Shown here: positions 1 through 11,110 of the stretch, in pieces | Layout of the letters: each line of letters begins with the position of its first letter | How positions within the stretch are numbered: the first letter of the stretch is position 1 | Assembly: GCA_022539475.1 (NCBI GenBank) | Contig: VCMS01000008.1 | Coordinates: 372,001 to 436,000, forward strand | Length of the DNA stretch: 64,000 nucleotides | Source of the DNA: Gracilaria domingensis | Taxonomy: Eukaryota > Rhodophyta > Florideophyceae > Gracilariales > Gracilariaceae | Reading direction: 5' to 3' | The notes under the pieces: generated by a model | Databases searched by the model: none | Told to the model about the DNA's origin: nothing | Seen by the model: only the letters and a program-made list of their open reading frames with translations | Translations under genes and position numbers: made by a program

Positions 1-205
1 CGTGCGGCGGGCGCGCGCCGCTGCGCCTCGCAGCTCGCGCTCGCTTGCGCATGTTCTCGCGCGACTTGGCGCGCCGCCGTTGGCCGACGTTGCCCGCGCC
101 GCGGGGGATCGCGCCGGCGATTGGCTGCGCCGCGGCCAGTCATATCGCGCGGCGCGTTCCAAGTGGCCGGCTCGGCGCCGTTGATGGAACTGGCGCGTCA
201 GGTAA
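1..205. other. GC-rich patch at window edge
   Basis: This stretch is far richer in G+C than the following kilobases. An Ala/Arg-rich reading frame is open on the plus strand from about 2 to 184. I recognise no domain in it. It could be the end of a GC-rich host gene like the SET-domain gene at 12-14 kb, or CpG-rich non-coding DNA. The window edge prevents a decision. Confidence 0.3.
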
Positions 206-695
206 CTGACAGAGCTTGTTACACGTACAGCTGGCCAGCTGTTTGTCTTGTGATTTGCAACCGTGCGGGCGCCTTGTGAGCCGCAGATCTGAGACCGCTT
301 GTCTGCGTGGCTGGCGATCGTGCCGCTCGCGGTGCGTAAGTTACATGTGAAGATACGTGTACGTGTATACATATCATGATCAGCCGATCGCCGACATCGC
401 GGACCGCAATCAGCTTGGCCGTGTCATGCCGCTTGTGTGCAACGCGAGCAAGAGAGCACTCTTCTTCAAATGATTTGACAGAGCAATGAGTGCCGTCCGC
501 ACTGCTTCTATCTACTTTTGCCGCCATCTGATCGCTGCGCGTATCAACGACGTGATGCTCGCCGATGCGCATCAGTATCCAGCTCAACTTCACTCTCAAT
601 CGACAAACGCCGTTTCCCACCGTTCTGTTCACGTGCTTGCTAAACCTGCTGAGCCCCGGTGCCTTTGGCAACCAAACCTCCCGCGCCCCGGCCAT

Positions 696-726
696 TGTCC
701 AGATGCGGCGCCGCCGCATCTGGACA
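696..726. repeat. Perfect 15-bp inverted repeat, 1-base loop
   Basis: The arms TGTCCAGATGCGGCG (696-710) and CGCCGCATCTGGACA (712-726) are exact reverse complements separated by one C. A single-stranded copy would form a very stable hairpin. No coding frame or terminator context explains it. Confidence 0.85.
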
Positions 727-1210
727 TGCGCCAGTTGTATCATATCTATTCCGAGACTCCCGTGAGTCGATGGTACACACTTTGAGCACCCATTCCAAAC
801 TCCTCCTCCGTCCAGGACGGACGCGTTGCACGTTCCAATCTTGCAATCGTTTCTCACGCGAGTTCCAACTTACAACGCGCCTCAGCACAGATGGCAAAAC
901 AAAACGCATTCTTACAGCGATCGCATCTGTAATGGCGAGTGGAAACGCAGATGCACCGCGTCTCGCAATTACAGCTTGAATGTGCTTGGCACAACAGTGC
1001 ACGAGGTATGCACCTCTGGTGATTGTGATCTCCAAGCAGATGCTCCGTCAGATGCCGTCCAAAGCGATATTGAAGTTAAAAGTTACCCCAGTATCTAGAT
1101 ACCCTTGGTATCGCTTCTGTAGGACGTCATTTATGCCAAAGCATCCTTGAGATTGTATGTAGCCTACATTATGCATATCAATCAATCTCGGCCAGCAATC
1201 AATGATCGCC

Positions 1211-1254
1211 GCGGTCAAATCAAGCTACTTGAGACTCTTGAGTGATTTGACCGC
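1211..1254. repeat. Inverted repeat, 12-bp arms
   Basis: GCGGTCAAATCA (1211-1222) and TGATTTGACCGC (1243-1254) are exact reverse complements around a 20-base spacer. It may be a binding palindrome or the core of a small foldback element. No target duplication was seen. Confidence 0.7.
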
Positions 1255-2093
1255 CGCATATTCAAGCAATATATCCTCAAGGATATCTACTGTAACTTTT
1301 ATAATGTAATGAACAAGAGCGAAACAACTTTTCCACAGAGCCCAAACTCAGAAATCATCTATCATGCATGGCGTAGGCAGCTGATTTTCAATGAAACACG
1401 CGACGCATTTGTATCTTGATCATCTACGAGAGCCACTCCCTCGGAGCTGAACCTTTTTTGTAAAAACCCCTACAGGGTAAGCTACTCGGAAATCCCGAGT
1501 CGGAACATCGTCGAAATAAGCACGGCCCTCCTTCCGAACAGTTGGAGAAGCAAGAGCTTGAAAGATAGAAAAGTTGCTACAAATAAGTATGCATCGCCTA
1601 ACGTTTCTCACGAGTGATATCATCATGAAACTTGTTCTTCTTCTTCTTTAATGCGGACAACATCCTCTAATTCCTAAGATGTAGTAAAACTATCCTTACA
1701 GAAAGTTTTCTCTCGTCAGAAAATGAAACTTGTTGACTGCCGTGTATGACGCTATGTTCCTCATTGAGCTGCGCCAGCGTTTTAGTTTCGGAACAGTAAA
1801 AAGAGAGGGTAGTTATGATGCATTATGTTTACCTTCTGACCAACACCCGTGCTTCTGTACATACTCTACACCTTGTCTACTCGAGGCCCCTTCAAACCAT
1901 TTGTCCGACTTAAAGAGCAGCAGGGGTATACGGAGCCCCGATCCCTATGCACATGGACGTCCACTGACACTCATAAGCTCATTAGGTCTTAAGATAACAA
2001 TGTCATCGCGACCCCATCAAATGATTGGTTCTACGAAACGAACGAGCCATTCTGCACAAAGAGAGGCCCACGTACATTTTCTAAAGAGCCCTG

Positions 2094-3638
2094 TCACTGA
2101 CCATCGTGCAAACTAATCGAATGCGTCTCGTCCCCTCTCGCATGTGAGGCAGAGTTGCTAGGACATAGATGCCATCTCAGACTTCCTTCCTTCGGCATTC
2201 TAACAACTTTTGTGTCCTGTTGAACGGGACCCAAACTGTACAATTTGCCCATTGACATGATTCCAAATTCTACTTTGGACCGTTCCATTTGTCTACCTTT
2301 TTGACAACGTTCGTCACCTTGCAATATTGTTAGCAAACCGTTATAGGTCGTTATATCTGGCACACACCGATTCTCTCCGTCCCCATATGTGCTCATCCTA
2401 TAACTAGCGGCCTTCAATAGCACAACCAAAATAGCCAGAATTGTTAGAGCGGCATAACCAACCACTGCCCCTGTGCTCATGTCCGTCACGTTTATGTCAA
2501 ACTGCTCGAATATTACTTCATCGCCTACCTCCACAGAGACCGCTGAGCGACTCACCAGTATGTCCATGAATGATCGAACCGGAACCGTGTTTCCTCGAAG
2601 TGCGTGTAGCCCGTTACTGAAGATGATCTCGGCGCTGGCATTCCACTCTATTTCAGTCTCCACGGTAAACGCCACAAAGTTCATCGTGCTTCTTTGATCA
2701 ACATCGAAAATCTGCTCTCGTTTCGAATTCGGAAAAGTTGCTTTTCCAAGTCGAAAAGTAAACATTGTATCACTACCATTCCATGTCCCCAACATGCAAT
2801 TCATTTGACTTTCCCCATTTGAACTAAGCGAATCCATCCGTGATACAAAATCCAAGCAAATTAATCTATCACATGTGGTCACAGAGTCGTCAAATGAAAC
2901 TGGTTGTATATTTCTTCTCATAATAATCGAGGCCTGGTTCTCAAGGAGCAGATTCTGTTCCCACACTACCGGCCCACCTCTTCCTCTCTCTAGGTGCACA
3001 TTCATGGCGGAAGAAAAACGTAAGTTGAAGCAGGAATTAGGATCAGATCCGCATCTCGGTATGGTGAGCAGAGGTCGGGCACCTTCATATCGCTGACACA
3101 AAACGCTTTGAGAATCCATGGCTGTTCCAGCGTTGTTGTTGACAGTTGACACTATTTGACGTGCAGACGTTGGAACAGGCGGTGCTTCTTCTACATCAAA
3201 GGCGACTGGATAATATCTCAGCGATTTCCCCTCAAACGCATTGCAAGTAGACAAAATTTGCGGGTACACTCGGTCATCAGCAGCCATAGGCGCCGTCAGC
3301 GGGTTCAGAGTAGATATGAACTGACGGATTGCAGGCCGTTTCGCTTTGTCTGTACGGCCATTAACACCCAAAGCTAATGCAAACAAGATTGCAAGCAGAA
3401 TGAAATGGACGGCAACCAGAAGGACAGAAAAGATATGTCCATCGGAGGTCACCCCTCCAGCGAGTGGCGAGAAGCGAAATTCACTTAGCGAAACTCGTTC
3501 GCCACGAAGAAGACGGCGTCTGATAATGTAACTTTGTGACGAGATGAGTGCCAATAGCAGAATGGCGAAGACGACAACGTCGATAAGGATGTAAATTAGG
3601 GCATTGACAAAACGCGAGTCTATTGGAATTGTGATCAT
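2094..3638 (-). CDS. Orphan three-helix membrane protein with cysteine-rich outer domain
   Basis: An unbroken 514-codon frame starts at an ATG (3636-3638). I recognise no named family. Hydrophobic helices lie at about residues 12-34, 69-92 and 390-412. The first two are joined by a basic, Arg-rich loop (40-47), and the last is followed by a soluble tail of about 100 residues. The section between helices 2 and 3 (about 93-389) has cysteines near 132, 181, 196, 203, 256, 261 and 281 and N-glycosylation sequons at about N287, N333 and N383. This suggests a disulfide-bonded, glycosylated domain outside the cytoplasm. Its length and intact frame in a region full of decayed elements suggest a functional gene. 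The function is unknown; a lineage-specific surface or endomembrane protein is the best reading. Confidence 0.7.
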   Translation of the reverse strand: MITIPIDSRFVNALIYILIDVVVFAILLLALISSQSYIIRRRLLRGERVSLSEFRFSPLAGGVTSDGHIFSVLLVAVHFILLAILFALALGVNGRTDKAKRPAIRQFISTLNPLTAPMAADDRVYPQILSTCNAFEGKSLRYYPVAFDVEEAPPVPTSARQIVSTVNNNAGTAMDSQSVLCQRYEGARPLLTIPRCGSDPNSCFNLRFSSAMNVHLERGRGGPVVWEQNLLLENQASIIMRRNIQPVSFDDSVTTCDRLICLDFVSRMDSLSSNGESQMNCMLGTWNGSDTMFTFRLGKATFPNSKREQIFDVDQRSTMNFVAFTVETEIEWNASAEIIFSNGLHALRGNTVPVRSFMDILVSRSAVSVEVGDEVIFEQFDINVTDMSTGAVVGYAALTILAILVVLLKAASYRMSTYGDGENRCVPDITTYNGLLTILQGDERCQKGRQMERSKVEFGIMSMGKLYSLGPVQQDTKVVRMPKEGSLRWHLCPSNSASHARGDETHSISLHDGQ

Positions 3639-3939
3639 GTTTTGACCTCCAAGGACGGGTTAGCTCAGTGAAGATGAGATCGACGTGAACCACACGCATG
3701 CATGCTAACTTCGTACCAGCTACCATGTTAAAGAAAATGTTTTCTGCGTTTGGGACTATGCGATTCCAATGCTTGTGCAAAGCCAACAGTGTACGAAATA
3801 AACGTGAGCGAATGACGTATCGAGTGGTGGAGATATGCTGCGTGGTGTATTCTTCTGCAAACTGAAGTATATTTCTGACAAGCGACTCCGGTGTGCTTCC
3901 TTCATATCCCACCTCCGCCTTCCAGTCGCTCTGCGCCAT
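3481..3939 (-). CDS. Possible small gene or 5' exon upstream of the membrane protein
   Basis: A 152-codon frame opens at an ATG (3937-3939) and overlaps the first 158 bases of the membrane-protein gene in another frame. Its first 95 or so residues lie outside that gene and look protein-like (mixed charged and hydrophobic). It could be a 5' exon joined to the downstream frame by a splice I cannot place, a separate small gene, or chance. No domain was recognised. Confidence 0.25.
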   Translation of the reverse strand: MAQSDWKAEVGYEGSTPESLVRNILQFAEEYTTQHISTTRYVIRSRLFRTLLALHKHWNRIVPNAENIFFNMVAGTKLACMRVVHVDLIFTELTRPWRSKHDHNSNRLAFCQCPNLHPYRRCRLRHSAIGTHLVTKLHYQTPSSSWRTSFAK

Positions 3940-4102
3940 AAAAGATATCTGTAGATACCCAAGGGTGCGACATTTCAGCTCACTGGACGCCTCAACTTCA
4001 GTGTTATCATGCTATCGAGTGGCCACGTAGCAACCTCAGAAAAGGGCTTGCCGGCTGGGAATGCCGACAGGGCAGTCATTGATATTCTCTTTTGGATATT
4101 AG

Positions 4103-4267
4103 CCCCGTGCCCCCTGGGTGAGCAGTTTTGAGCACTCTGGTTCAGGGTGATTTTTGGAGAAATTGCGAGAATCACCCTGTCGTGCGTGATGCTCACTCTG
4201 CAGTAGCGTGAAGTTCACGCTTCATGCAAAGTGAGCTCAGGCACGATCGCGAGCATTCACGCAGAGC
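4103..4267. repeat. Left terminal inverted repeat of the 7.2-kb transposon
   Basis: It pairs with 11111-11276 in inverted orientation along its whole length with scattered mismatches. The inner part is itself rich in short palindromes (for example GTGAGCTC-like and CGATCGCGAGC words), which may be transposase binding sites. The left TTAG abuts it. Confidence 0.85.
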
Positions 4268-4854
4268 ATTAACAGAAAGGTTTGCTCTGCCGAAAGTATT
4301 AAAGTCCTTCCCAAGGTCAAAGAGTTCTCCTAACCATATCAAGCGCTACAATTGTTGACCTTCTGCGATACCTTTTCAACCTTTGTGTGGACTCCATTTC
4401 TCGTAACCAGACGGAACGGCGCGGGTGGTGACAAAACCAAGTAGAGTAACACAAAAAATGCCCGAGAGTACCAACCTAAACGGTGAAAGATAATACGGCA
4501 GCTCAGCGATAAACGCAACAGCCAAAAAACAGAACTGGAGCAACAAGACCTGTCTCAATGTTCACGTCAAAACCAAGAACCGACAACAGAGACGCAGACC
4601 AATAAGCTAGTAAATACACCGCACGTTCTAAGTTCGTGAATAAAACAAGGGCTTCGGTACGATGAAAGCCGTTGCAGTGTGAACACAAGCCCACGAAGGG
4701 CAACACACTACAACTTCAGAACAGAGGGCGGGATACCGAGCCGCCGGTATAGAGAAAAAAAGCGGAGGGGGGAAGGTTGATGGCAGAGAAGCAAAAACCG
4801 TGGTAAAGGAAAGAAACGATTGCCAAAGGAAAGGTGTATTTAGTTGTTTTGTTG

Positions 4855-4893
4855 GCTGGTGGTGGTGGTGGTCGTCGTCGTGGTCGAAGATAG
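4855..4893. repeat. TGG/TCG triplet microsatellite
   Basis: A run of TGG triplets passes into CGT/TCG triplets. It lies inside the 7.2-kb transposon and makes the neighbouring glycine- or tryptophan-rich frames low-complexity artefacts. Confidence 0.8.
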
Positions 4894-5662
4894 TAGAAAG
4901 AACCCGGGCCGCCGCTTATATAGACAAATCGAACCTTCAATTCCAGTGCAGTTTCGCAGATTCGTCTGTGTGTAACCAACGAGTAACAACATGTAACAAG
5001 CGTGAGGTCTGAAGACATATCCCATTTTCGCGTGCACAAAGCCATTGGCCTTACTAATCATTCTCATCCACACATTTGCTTGGTGAGAATTACTCCTACT
5101 GAGCCCTTGTGTGTAGCTCACCATCTGGTTGACGAATTATTCATAGATCACTTCTTGCTGTCATTTTTTTACGGCGAGAGGGAACTCAAAACGAGTTCAA
5201 TCTGAGACCTGTTTCGTGAAGCTCGGAGGTTACGTACACTCTGCGCGAAATTTCAATGGGATTCATCGAGCGGTTACTGCTGACGAAAATAGAAGCGCAA
5301 CACCAGGGGACACAAATCCAAATTCATGAAAACCCTACCAATCGTCCCCCCTCGAGGTGTTCTGAGGCAACCCAAATTCACTGCACGTCACGTGATCAGT
5401 TAGGTTAAGGGACACGCCCTTGGTCCTTAACCTATTCTTTTGTGTGGTGGGAATTGCTTCCCTCCTCCCATCAGGGACTGTCTGATGTATGTCCTTAAAT
5501 TCGGTCATGTCTGGACATATACCTTTGGTCTGAATTTGTGCCTTGCTGTAGGTAGGGGGTGCCATAGTTCATGAGGTTCTGTACCGGGGATATCCCAAAT
5601 TCAGCATAGTGCATGGTTGGAATTTTGATGTTTGTGTTCTTGTACTGTGCCGCTTCGGTGGA

Positions 5663-6049
5663 ATGGCGTCTCGCGTGATCTCCGCCAACGTCGTCATGTC
5701 GTTGCCGCTATCTCCGTCTTCTCTTTCGCCGCCCGTCGTGTTCTCGCCTTCGGCTCCTTTGCCGGAGCCGTTGGCACTGCCCGGTCCTGCGCCGCTTCCC
5801 GCTCCGCCGGCCAGCGACGTGGGGTCGGACAGTTCCGTTCAGTTCGTTCGCTTCCGCCCTGCTCGCCGTGGTGAAAGGCGTGGCCACCTTCACTGTGGCT
5901 GCGCCTTTCACCTCTCCAGGGCCTATCTCGACGGCTTCGAGGGGGCCCTGATGATGGTGGAGCGTTTAGCGCGTGAACCGATATGGAAGATTCTCTTTCA
6001 TCTGAGGGAGAAAGCGCGTGCGATCCATGATCAACTCTTCCGCCATTAG
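5663..6049 (+). CDS. Small proline-rich cargo protein inside the transposon
   Basis: The frame has an ATG at 5663 (the frame is open from 5609) and gives about 128 residues. Residues 12-50 are Ser/Pro/Leu/Ala-rich and low in complexity. The C-terminal 60 or so residues form a mixed globular-looking segment with a Cys-x-Cys pair and an amphipathic, Arg-rich end. An AATAAA signal sits at 6081-6086, about 30 bases past the stop, which supports a transcribed gene. It is more GC-rich than the AT-rich sequence to its right and runs opposite to the transposase. No family was recognised; it may be a second transposon protein or captured host sequence. Confidence 0.4.
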   Translation: MASRVISANVVMSLPLSPSSLSPPVVFSPSAPLPEPLALPGPAPLPAPPASDVGSDSSVQFVRFRPARRGERRGHLHCGCAFHLSRAYLDGFEGALMMVERLAREPIWKILFHLREKARAIHDQLFRH

Positions 6050-7089
6050 ACTCCCTACTGCGTTGTTGGCCCATATATGCAATAAAAGATAATTTGCTTC
6101 TCCATTCATTGCTCTATTACTGCGCTTGCAACTACTGCTTCACACTTTGCTTTAAGCTCTTCCACCTTGAACTGCGATATCTGTTCTTGCAATACATAAG
6201 GCTTTCTGTGCCAATTTTTCCAGAATGCAGCAAATATTGGCTGTCGACAAAGAAGATCTTACTATCTAATTTTTGCGCTACTTTTCTCTTTATATATTTT
6301 TCCTTCCATCTTCAAATTATAATTATAAGAACAAGAAGAGCAGTAAGTTGGTATTTCTTTGGCAGCTTCATGAACATTTAAATTTTTCAAACATCTCTCT
6401 GCATCCAAGTCTCCATTACAATATTTGACATTGCTCCGAACATAAATTTGGCTAACCACATTACTCTCTTGTCGCTTCTGATGATGCAGTGCCTGTGGAG
6501 CACTCGACAGAAATATGATATTTTAGAAAGCACTAAACTCTTTGACCAGATTTTTACCAAAGAAAGAGAATTTATTGCACTTTGAAACACTTTTGCGAAG
6601 CAATTTGTAGCTTTTTGATACCCGCTAAGAGTTGCAATGTATTTGAAGATAAGGTCTTTTATTGGGAAGTGAGAGCCGATATAATATTCCCACTTTATTA
6701 ATCTGGGCGCACATAAAACGTCCAATAACGCTTACGACTGGATTTTCTGACAAACTGGAGTAACATAATCGCTTCATGTTATGACTGAACTCATCTGCAT
6801 CTCCCTTTAATAAGTTTCAAAACACCAAGCACGTCGGTTGAATCATTTGAGCAGATGAAAATGGTTTGTGCACCTCGCACAAAGTTTTGTAGACTCTGCT
6901 GCGGTTGTAATAGGATGCAAAAGAAAAGAAATCTCAGATTGCAGCGTAAGATTAATGAAAGAGTTTGTTGTATTATTTCAGAATTTGAGACGCTACTTTC
7001 CAGATCCATTTGAAGGCAATGTTGCGAATGCTGTACAGAACATACGTGTACTGAGCTAATATAGTTTGACTGAATTTCAACAGAATGAA

Positions 7090-7500
7090 TTATATAATGC
7101 TTGCAAAACCATGGTTGCTTCCTTTTACAACAACAAAGAGAACCTCTGGTTTCTCTAAAACCACAACATGTTGAATGCATTGCAAACGATACTCTAATTG
7201 TTTTACTACTGCTTCAAACAGTTTTGTTGAGTATTCCGATTTTCCAATGCTACGCAGCTGCATGAAACTGCTGTAGTCGTTTCTTATTTCCTTTGCTTCT
7301 TTTAATGTTCGCAGACCCGTCATCGTCTTAATTTCAAGTGATACAACTCTTTCCACTACCGTTCAACTTTTTACCGCAGCGATTCTATCTGTACTATCAG
7401 CCAAAAGTCTAATTTGCTGCGACGCTAGCAACCCAACTGTCCATATTCTCTTGATAATATATTGCGTCTTGTACCGCTTTTTGTGACCGCTTCCCGTCTA
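7090..7500 (-). pseudogene. YqaJ-like PD-(D/E)XK nuclease relic
   Basis: The minus-strand frame of 7090-7356 contains SLEIKTM followed some 40 residues later by YRLQCIQH. This matches the second nuclease-like region at 32027-32476 (ALEIKSM ... YRLQCMHH). An acidic Asp followed by an E-x-K motif and a Gln-bearing helix is the known signature of YqaJ/lambda-exonuclease-like PD-(D/E)XK nucleases. Here the upstream Asp segment (LADSTDR) continues in frame past one in-frame stop, so the gene is broken. It lies just downstream of the transposase in the same orientation, which suggests it was the C-terminal part of that gene or a second gene in the element. The family call rests on motif spacing only. 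Confidence 0.45.
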
Positions 7501-7876
7501 AAATGCCGCAGAGCATGTCACAGAATTTGACAAAAGAACTTGGAGAGAGAGTTCAGTACTCTATTTTCGTTACACGACCCCTCTTTCATTCCGGCCGTCG
7601 CAGTAAGCGGTTTCATAAACCAAGCATCTCATGATTGGTTATATAATTGACGAAGGAGATCCCTGGACAAAGCTTCATTTGCTTGAGTTTGTTCTGCCGC
7701 ATCCGAAGGATTTACAGATCCTTTATGTACATCGCTTCGCAACTAAAGAATGTTGTCCTTCATTTGTGGTTTAATGACGTTTGACGCTGGTCTATGCTCT
7801 ACCTTTTCTAAAACGGAGAATGAGGCATCTCGGCGCATTGATTGGAGTACATAACAAGTTGCATTCATAATCGTTT

Positions 7877-10800
7877 TTAATTGCTTCGCTGATTTCCGTT
7901 GCCGTTGCTTTTGTGCTTCATTCCCAGTGCCTTTAATATACACAACCATTTTGTGCGAAGCACGCGCTCTTCCTCAGTTGTTTGAGACGGCAGATTTTGT
8001 GCTCCTGCCATCACACTTGTTCCGCTCAAGACTAAAGCACTACCTTTCAAGTGCTTATCAATGTCAGAGGCAAAGGTTTTGTAGAAGGCGCTTGTTGTGC
8101 CGGATGTGAATTGGAAAGCTCGCGCAAGAAACCAACCTGGATCATCCGATTGTAGAAGTATGTATTGGTTCACTGGACTGATTGATATAGAAAGCTTGAG
8201 TGACGAAAGGTCTGTAGAATATTCAGTGTCAAGCATTGAACTGTTATCACCAACTATCGAGCTATTATTGACTTGCGAAATGGTATAGATTTCCTTGTGT
8301 CTTTGGCTCACGTCCTGTTGTAACGCTTCTGACTGGTACTCCGTCTTCGGAATCAACGTAACAGCTTTTGCGGCAAACAATCTCAAATTCTTGTGATACA
8401 GAGAAACAATCCTACCTTAGTAACTCTCGCGATAGGGACGAGCCTGAAGCTCTCTCCGTATAGAGCAAAACGTCCTCGAGAGGGATGCACTGAGGTGCTT
8501 CTCATATTTCGTTGATCCGTTTCGACACCTCATGTTATGAGAGGGTACTGTGGTGATGGGCCCCATTCTGGGGTATGCCTAGGAACAGTAGTGTTTCCGC
8601 ACACGTGTGCTGAGTTGGCCCGATAATGGGTGCGCCGTGGTAATCCTGCCACGGTTTCACACGTGTAGAGTGTTGGCCGGCAGCGCCGGATAGTTAGATA
8701 TTTTAGTTGATATTTTCAAGTGCTGTATATAGGTGGTGGCACCTGCTGCCACTGTACGGGAGGTAAACCTCAAGGAGGCTTCTGGCTCTGACTTTCTTAT
8801 CGCTTGCGAACGGTCTACGTCCCTAACTGGGCAATCCGCCGCAACCACGGGGTAGTCATCCGACCTCTACCACTGAGGAGTCCTATACGGTCGTTACGGC
8901 ATCTTTTCTATTGTTTTACTGTTATTCTTCCCGTCATACGGCTCTTATCATTCTGCCCTATTATACAAGTTTGGCCCTCATTGTCCGGGAATACTTTCCG
9001 ACCTCGCGAGTCAGTAAACCGCTGTGCGGCTCGTTTGTCGCTCGTTTTTGCTAACAGCTTTGGCTTGGATAACTCGACTCGCTCTGGCCCGCCGCGAGCA
9101 TCCGTTTCTAGTGCCGGTTCTACCGCATCCTACCTCCGACTGCACGCCCAGAACGGGGCTGTCCGGATTTACACCCGGCTCGTGTCAGCCTTATCGGAGG
9201 GTTCTACCCCTGTCCTTACCCTTATAGAGGGCAGGACCTGAGCACCCTGTCGGTGTCTTTCCGCGACGCGGCTGTTGTTTGCCCTATCGTGGGCTTGCAC
9301 CATACTCCCACATTTCTCCGTCGGAGGCCTTGTTGGGCTGTATACGGCTCTGCATCCCTTTTCTTTCACTACCATTCTTTTGTGCTTGTTGCTGACCTTA
9401 CCCTCTCCGAATACGAAAGGATAATCTAAGCTTCGTTTCTGCGTACCCATTCCAAAGCCCCAAGACGATCGTTAATAAAATCAATGCTCTCTTTACAGTT
9501 GTATCTCATATCTGCGATAAATATCACATCCGTCATTGGACTGAGAGAGCCAGGAGTTCCAGACCCTTGCACCAGCTGTACTAGACGCTCCCATGCGTGA
9601 ATGATCTTTTCACGAGGCCTCGAGTAGTGTCATGCCCGAAACGATGAGGTCAGTGCCGAACAAAGAGCATTATTTACGGGCCCCAAAGCTTTCTGTGGGT
9701 TATAAACTTGTGAAATCATAGTTAGCTCGGTAACAGCACGTGATCGCAGCCCTTGGTGATCATCGTCAAGACTGAAAATTGTCTGCCCTGGAACGGAGAT
9801 GTACTTTTTGTTAATTGCGGAAAGGTCTTGTTCCAGTTCCATTATCAGTTCATTTCCCGCTATTGGTTTATTGAATCAATCCAAACCATACTCTTTAACT
9901 CTCTGTCTTCTCTGCTGGGTACCACTCAAACCAGACCAAATCTCGTTGTAACGTTCCCCAGTAATTCCAGTTTGAAAGTAGAACTTCCGATCTCTTGGAA
10001 AGGTCATGATGGATACACTTGCCCCATACAAGGCAGCTAAGACGTGAGTTATTATGACGCTTTTGAGTTCTGTCACAGTTTTTGGTCGTGCCTTCTGTTT
10101 CGAGAGAACTCTGTTGACATAAGCCTTTAGTTTTTCTAGCACAAATGGAGAAAGAGAAACATCAAATATATCCGTCTTTGTCAGATTAGACTCATCGAAT
10201 CTCCCATGAAGAGCGCTGTTGATTCGAATTTCGCTTGACACCGCGTGCAGAATTCGGTTGCACTCTGTCAGAAAACGATCAGCAAGAAACCTGTCTGCAT
10301 TATCAACTTCAATATTTACCTCTTCAAACGCTCCAGCGTATTTCAAACCTTTCAATCCTCCGATGCGCTGCGACGAATTGTGGTTTCCTTCTTCTTGTAA
10401 TTCTCCGTCGTCATTCGTGAACCCTCCAGTATCGAGTCCTATCTCATCCTCAAAAAACTCAACAGTGTCTACAAACAGACATGACCAGAAATCCTCCGTC
10501 GCTGCTTGGTTCGCTTCTGCAGCACTTGGTGTAGGACTAATCACTAGGGAAGATTGGCACTCATTTTCAGTATACTAGTAGCGTGTAGCATTTCTAGTTC
10601 TTGTTGAGTAACTTGATCTTGACTGAGAGAAAGAGATCCATCATTTTCTTGCGTATTACTCACGAGTTCTTCATAGTTTTGTATCGAAAATTAGCGGTCT
10701 GATTCGGCGTTAACAGTCTCACTATTTCCCTGAACACCTTCTGAATGAAAAGCCTACAATTTGTCTTGTGATTCTGCTGGCATCGAGGAAGCGGCAGGTA

Positions 10801-10990
10801 TGTTAAATCCTTCATCGGTTTCGGTGACCTCTAACGCCGTAGATTCTGCATTTGAAATGCCGAGAGGAGAAGCTCTGTGCTCTTCATTATTCATAGATAT
10901 GACATTGGGCGACATTTCAAAGTCATCCTCAGGCTCGTCCGGCTTGCTTTACACAATCGAAGCCGCTTTGCTAACGGTGAGGGTGTAAAC
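7877..10990 (-). pseudogene. DDE transposase (piggyBac/IS4-like clade), decayed and interrupted
   Basis: Read on the minus strand, an acidic, Ser-rich leader (about 10990-10560, with stops) precedes a 222-codon frame (10544-9876). That frame ends in a helical region resembling the pre-catalytic part of piggyBac-like proteins (TGERYNEIWSGL). Next come a candidate first catalytic Asp in FSLDDDHQGLRSR (9630-9842), a second in FIADMRYN near 9500, and a GTQKRS...PFVFG segment (9440-9380). After the 842-bp repeat the protein resumes at 8386-7877. Several frameshifts and stops separate the pieces, so this copy cannot make transposase. Closely related intact copies elsewhere in the genome would be expected to move it. 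Confidence 0.55.
8461..9302 (+). repeat. 842-bp dispersed repeat, copy 1, inserted in the transposase
   Basis: This block recurs in inverted orientation at 12674-13521 with close to 88-90% identity by eye. It starts at about TAGAGCAAAACG and ends at about GGGCTTGCACCA. It includes a TGTTATGAGAGG word like the start of some copia LTRs, but the shared block extends beyond it on both sides, so a simple solo LTR does not fit. It has no coding capacity. No clean target duplication is visible for this copy. It lies exactly where the transposase reading is interrupted. Confidence 0.75.
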
Positions 10991-11110
10991 ACACACACCC
11001 GAGGTGCTGAAAGGGTCTGTGGCGAGTTCGGCAGGCGGAGGAACCTGTCACAAAACGTTTAGAAAGTCGCGAGACATCGAAACAGTCAAGGGATTTGAGC
11101 GCATACGAAG

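Larger units (their letters stand above)
206..2093. other. No supported gene; scattered hairpins
   Basis: Short overlapping frames occur on both strands (around 486-979, 1420-1626 and 1730-2116), but none shows a domain, a consistent start or a compositional signal of coding. Two clear inverted repeats lie here (696-726 and 1211-1254). I read the stretch as intergenic DNA, possibly with worn transposon remains. Confidence 0.5.

Noticed and set aside
4503-5124. Hydrophobic minus-strand frames resembling membrane proteins
   Set aside because: They are short, overlap one another and cover a triplet microsatellite. No start, domain or conservation supports them.
8531-9302. Solo copia LTR starting TGTTATGAGAGG
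   Set aside because: The two copies of the repeat share about 70 bases before this word and do not end with a matched CA and 5-bp duplication there, so the LTR borders do not fit.
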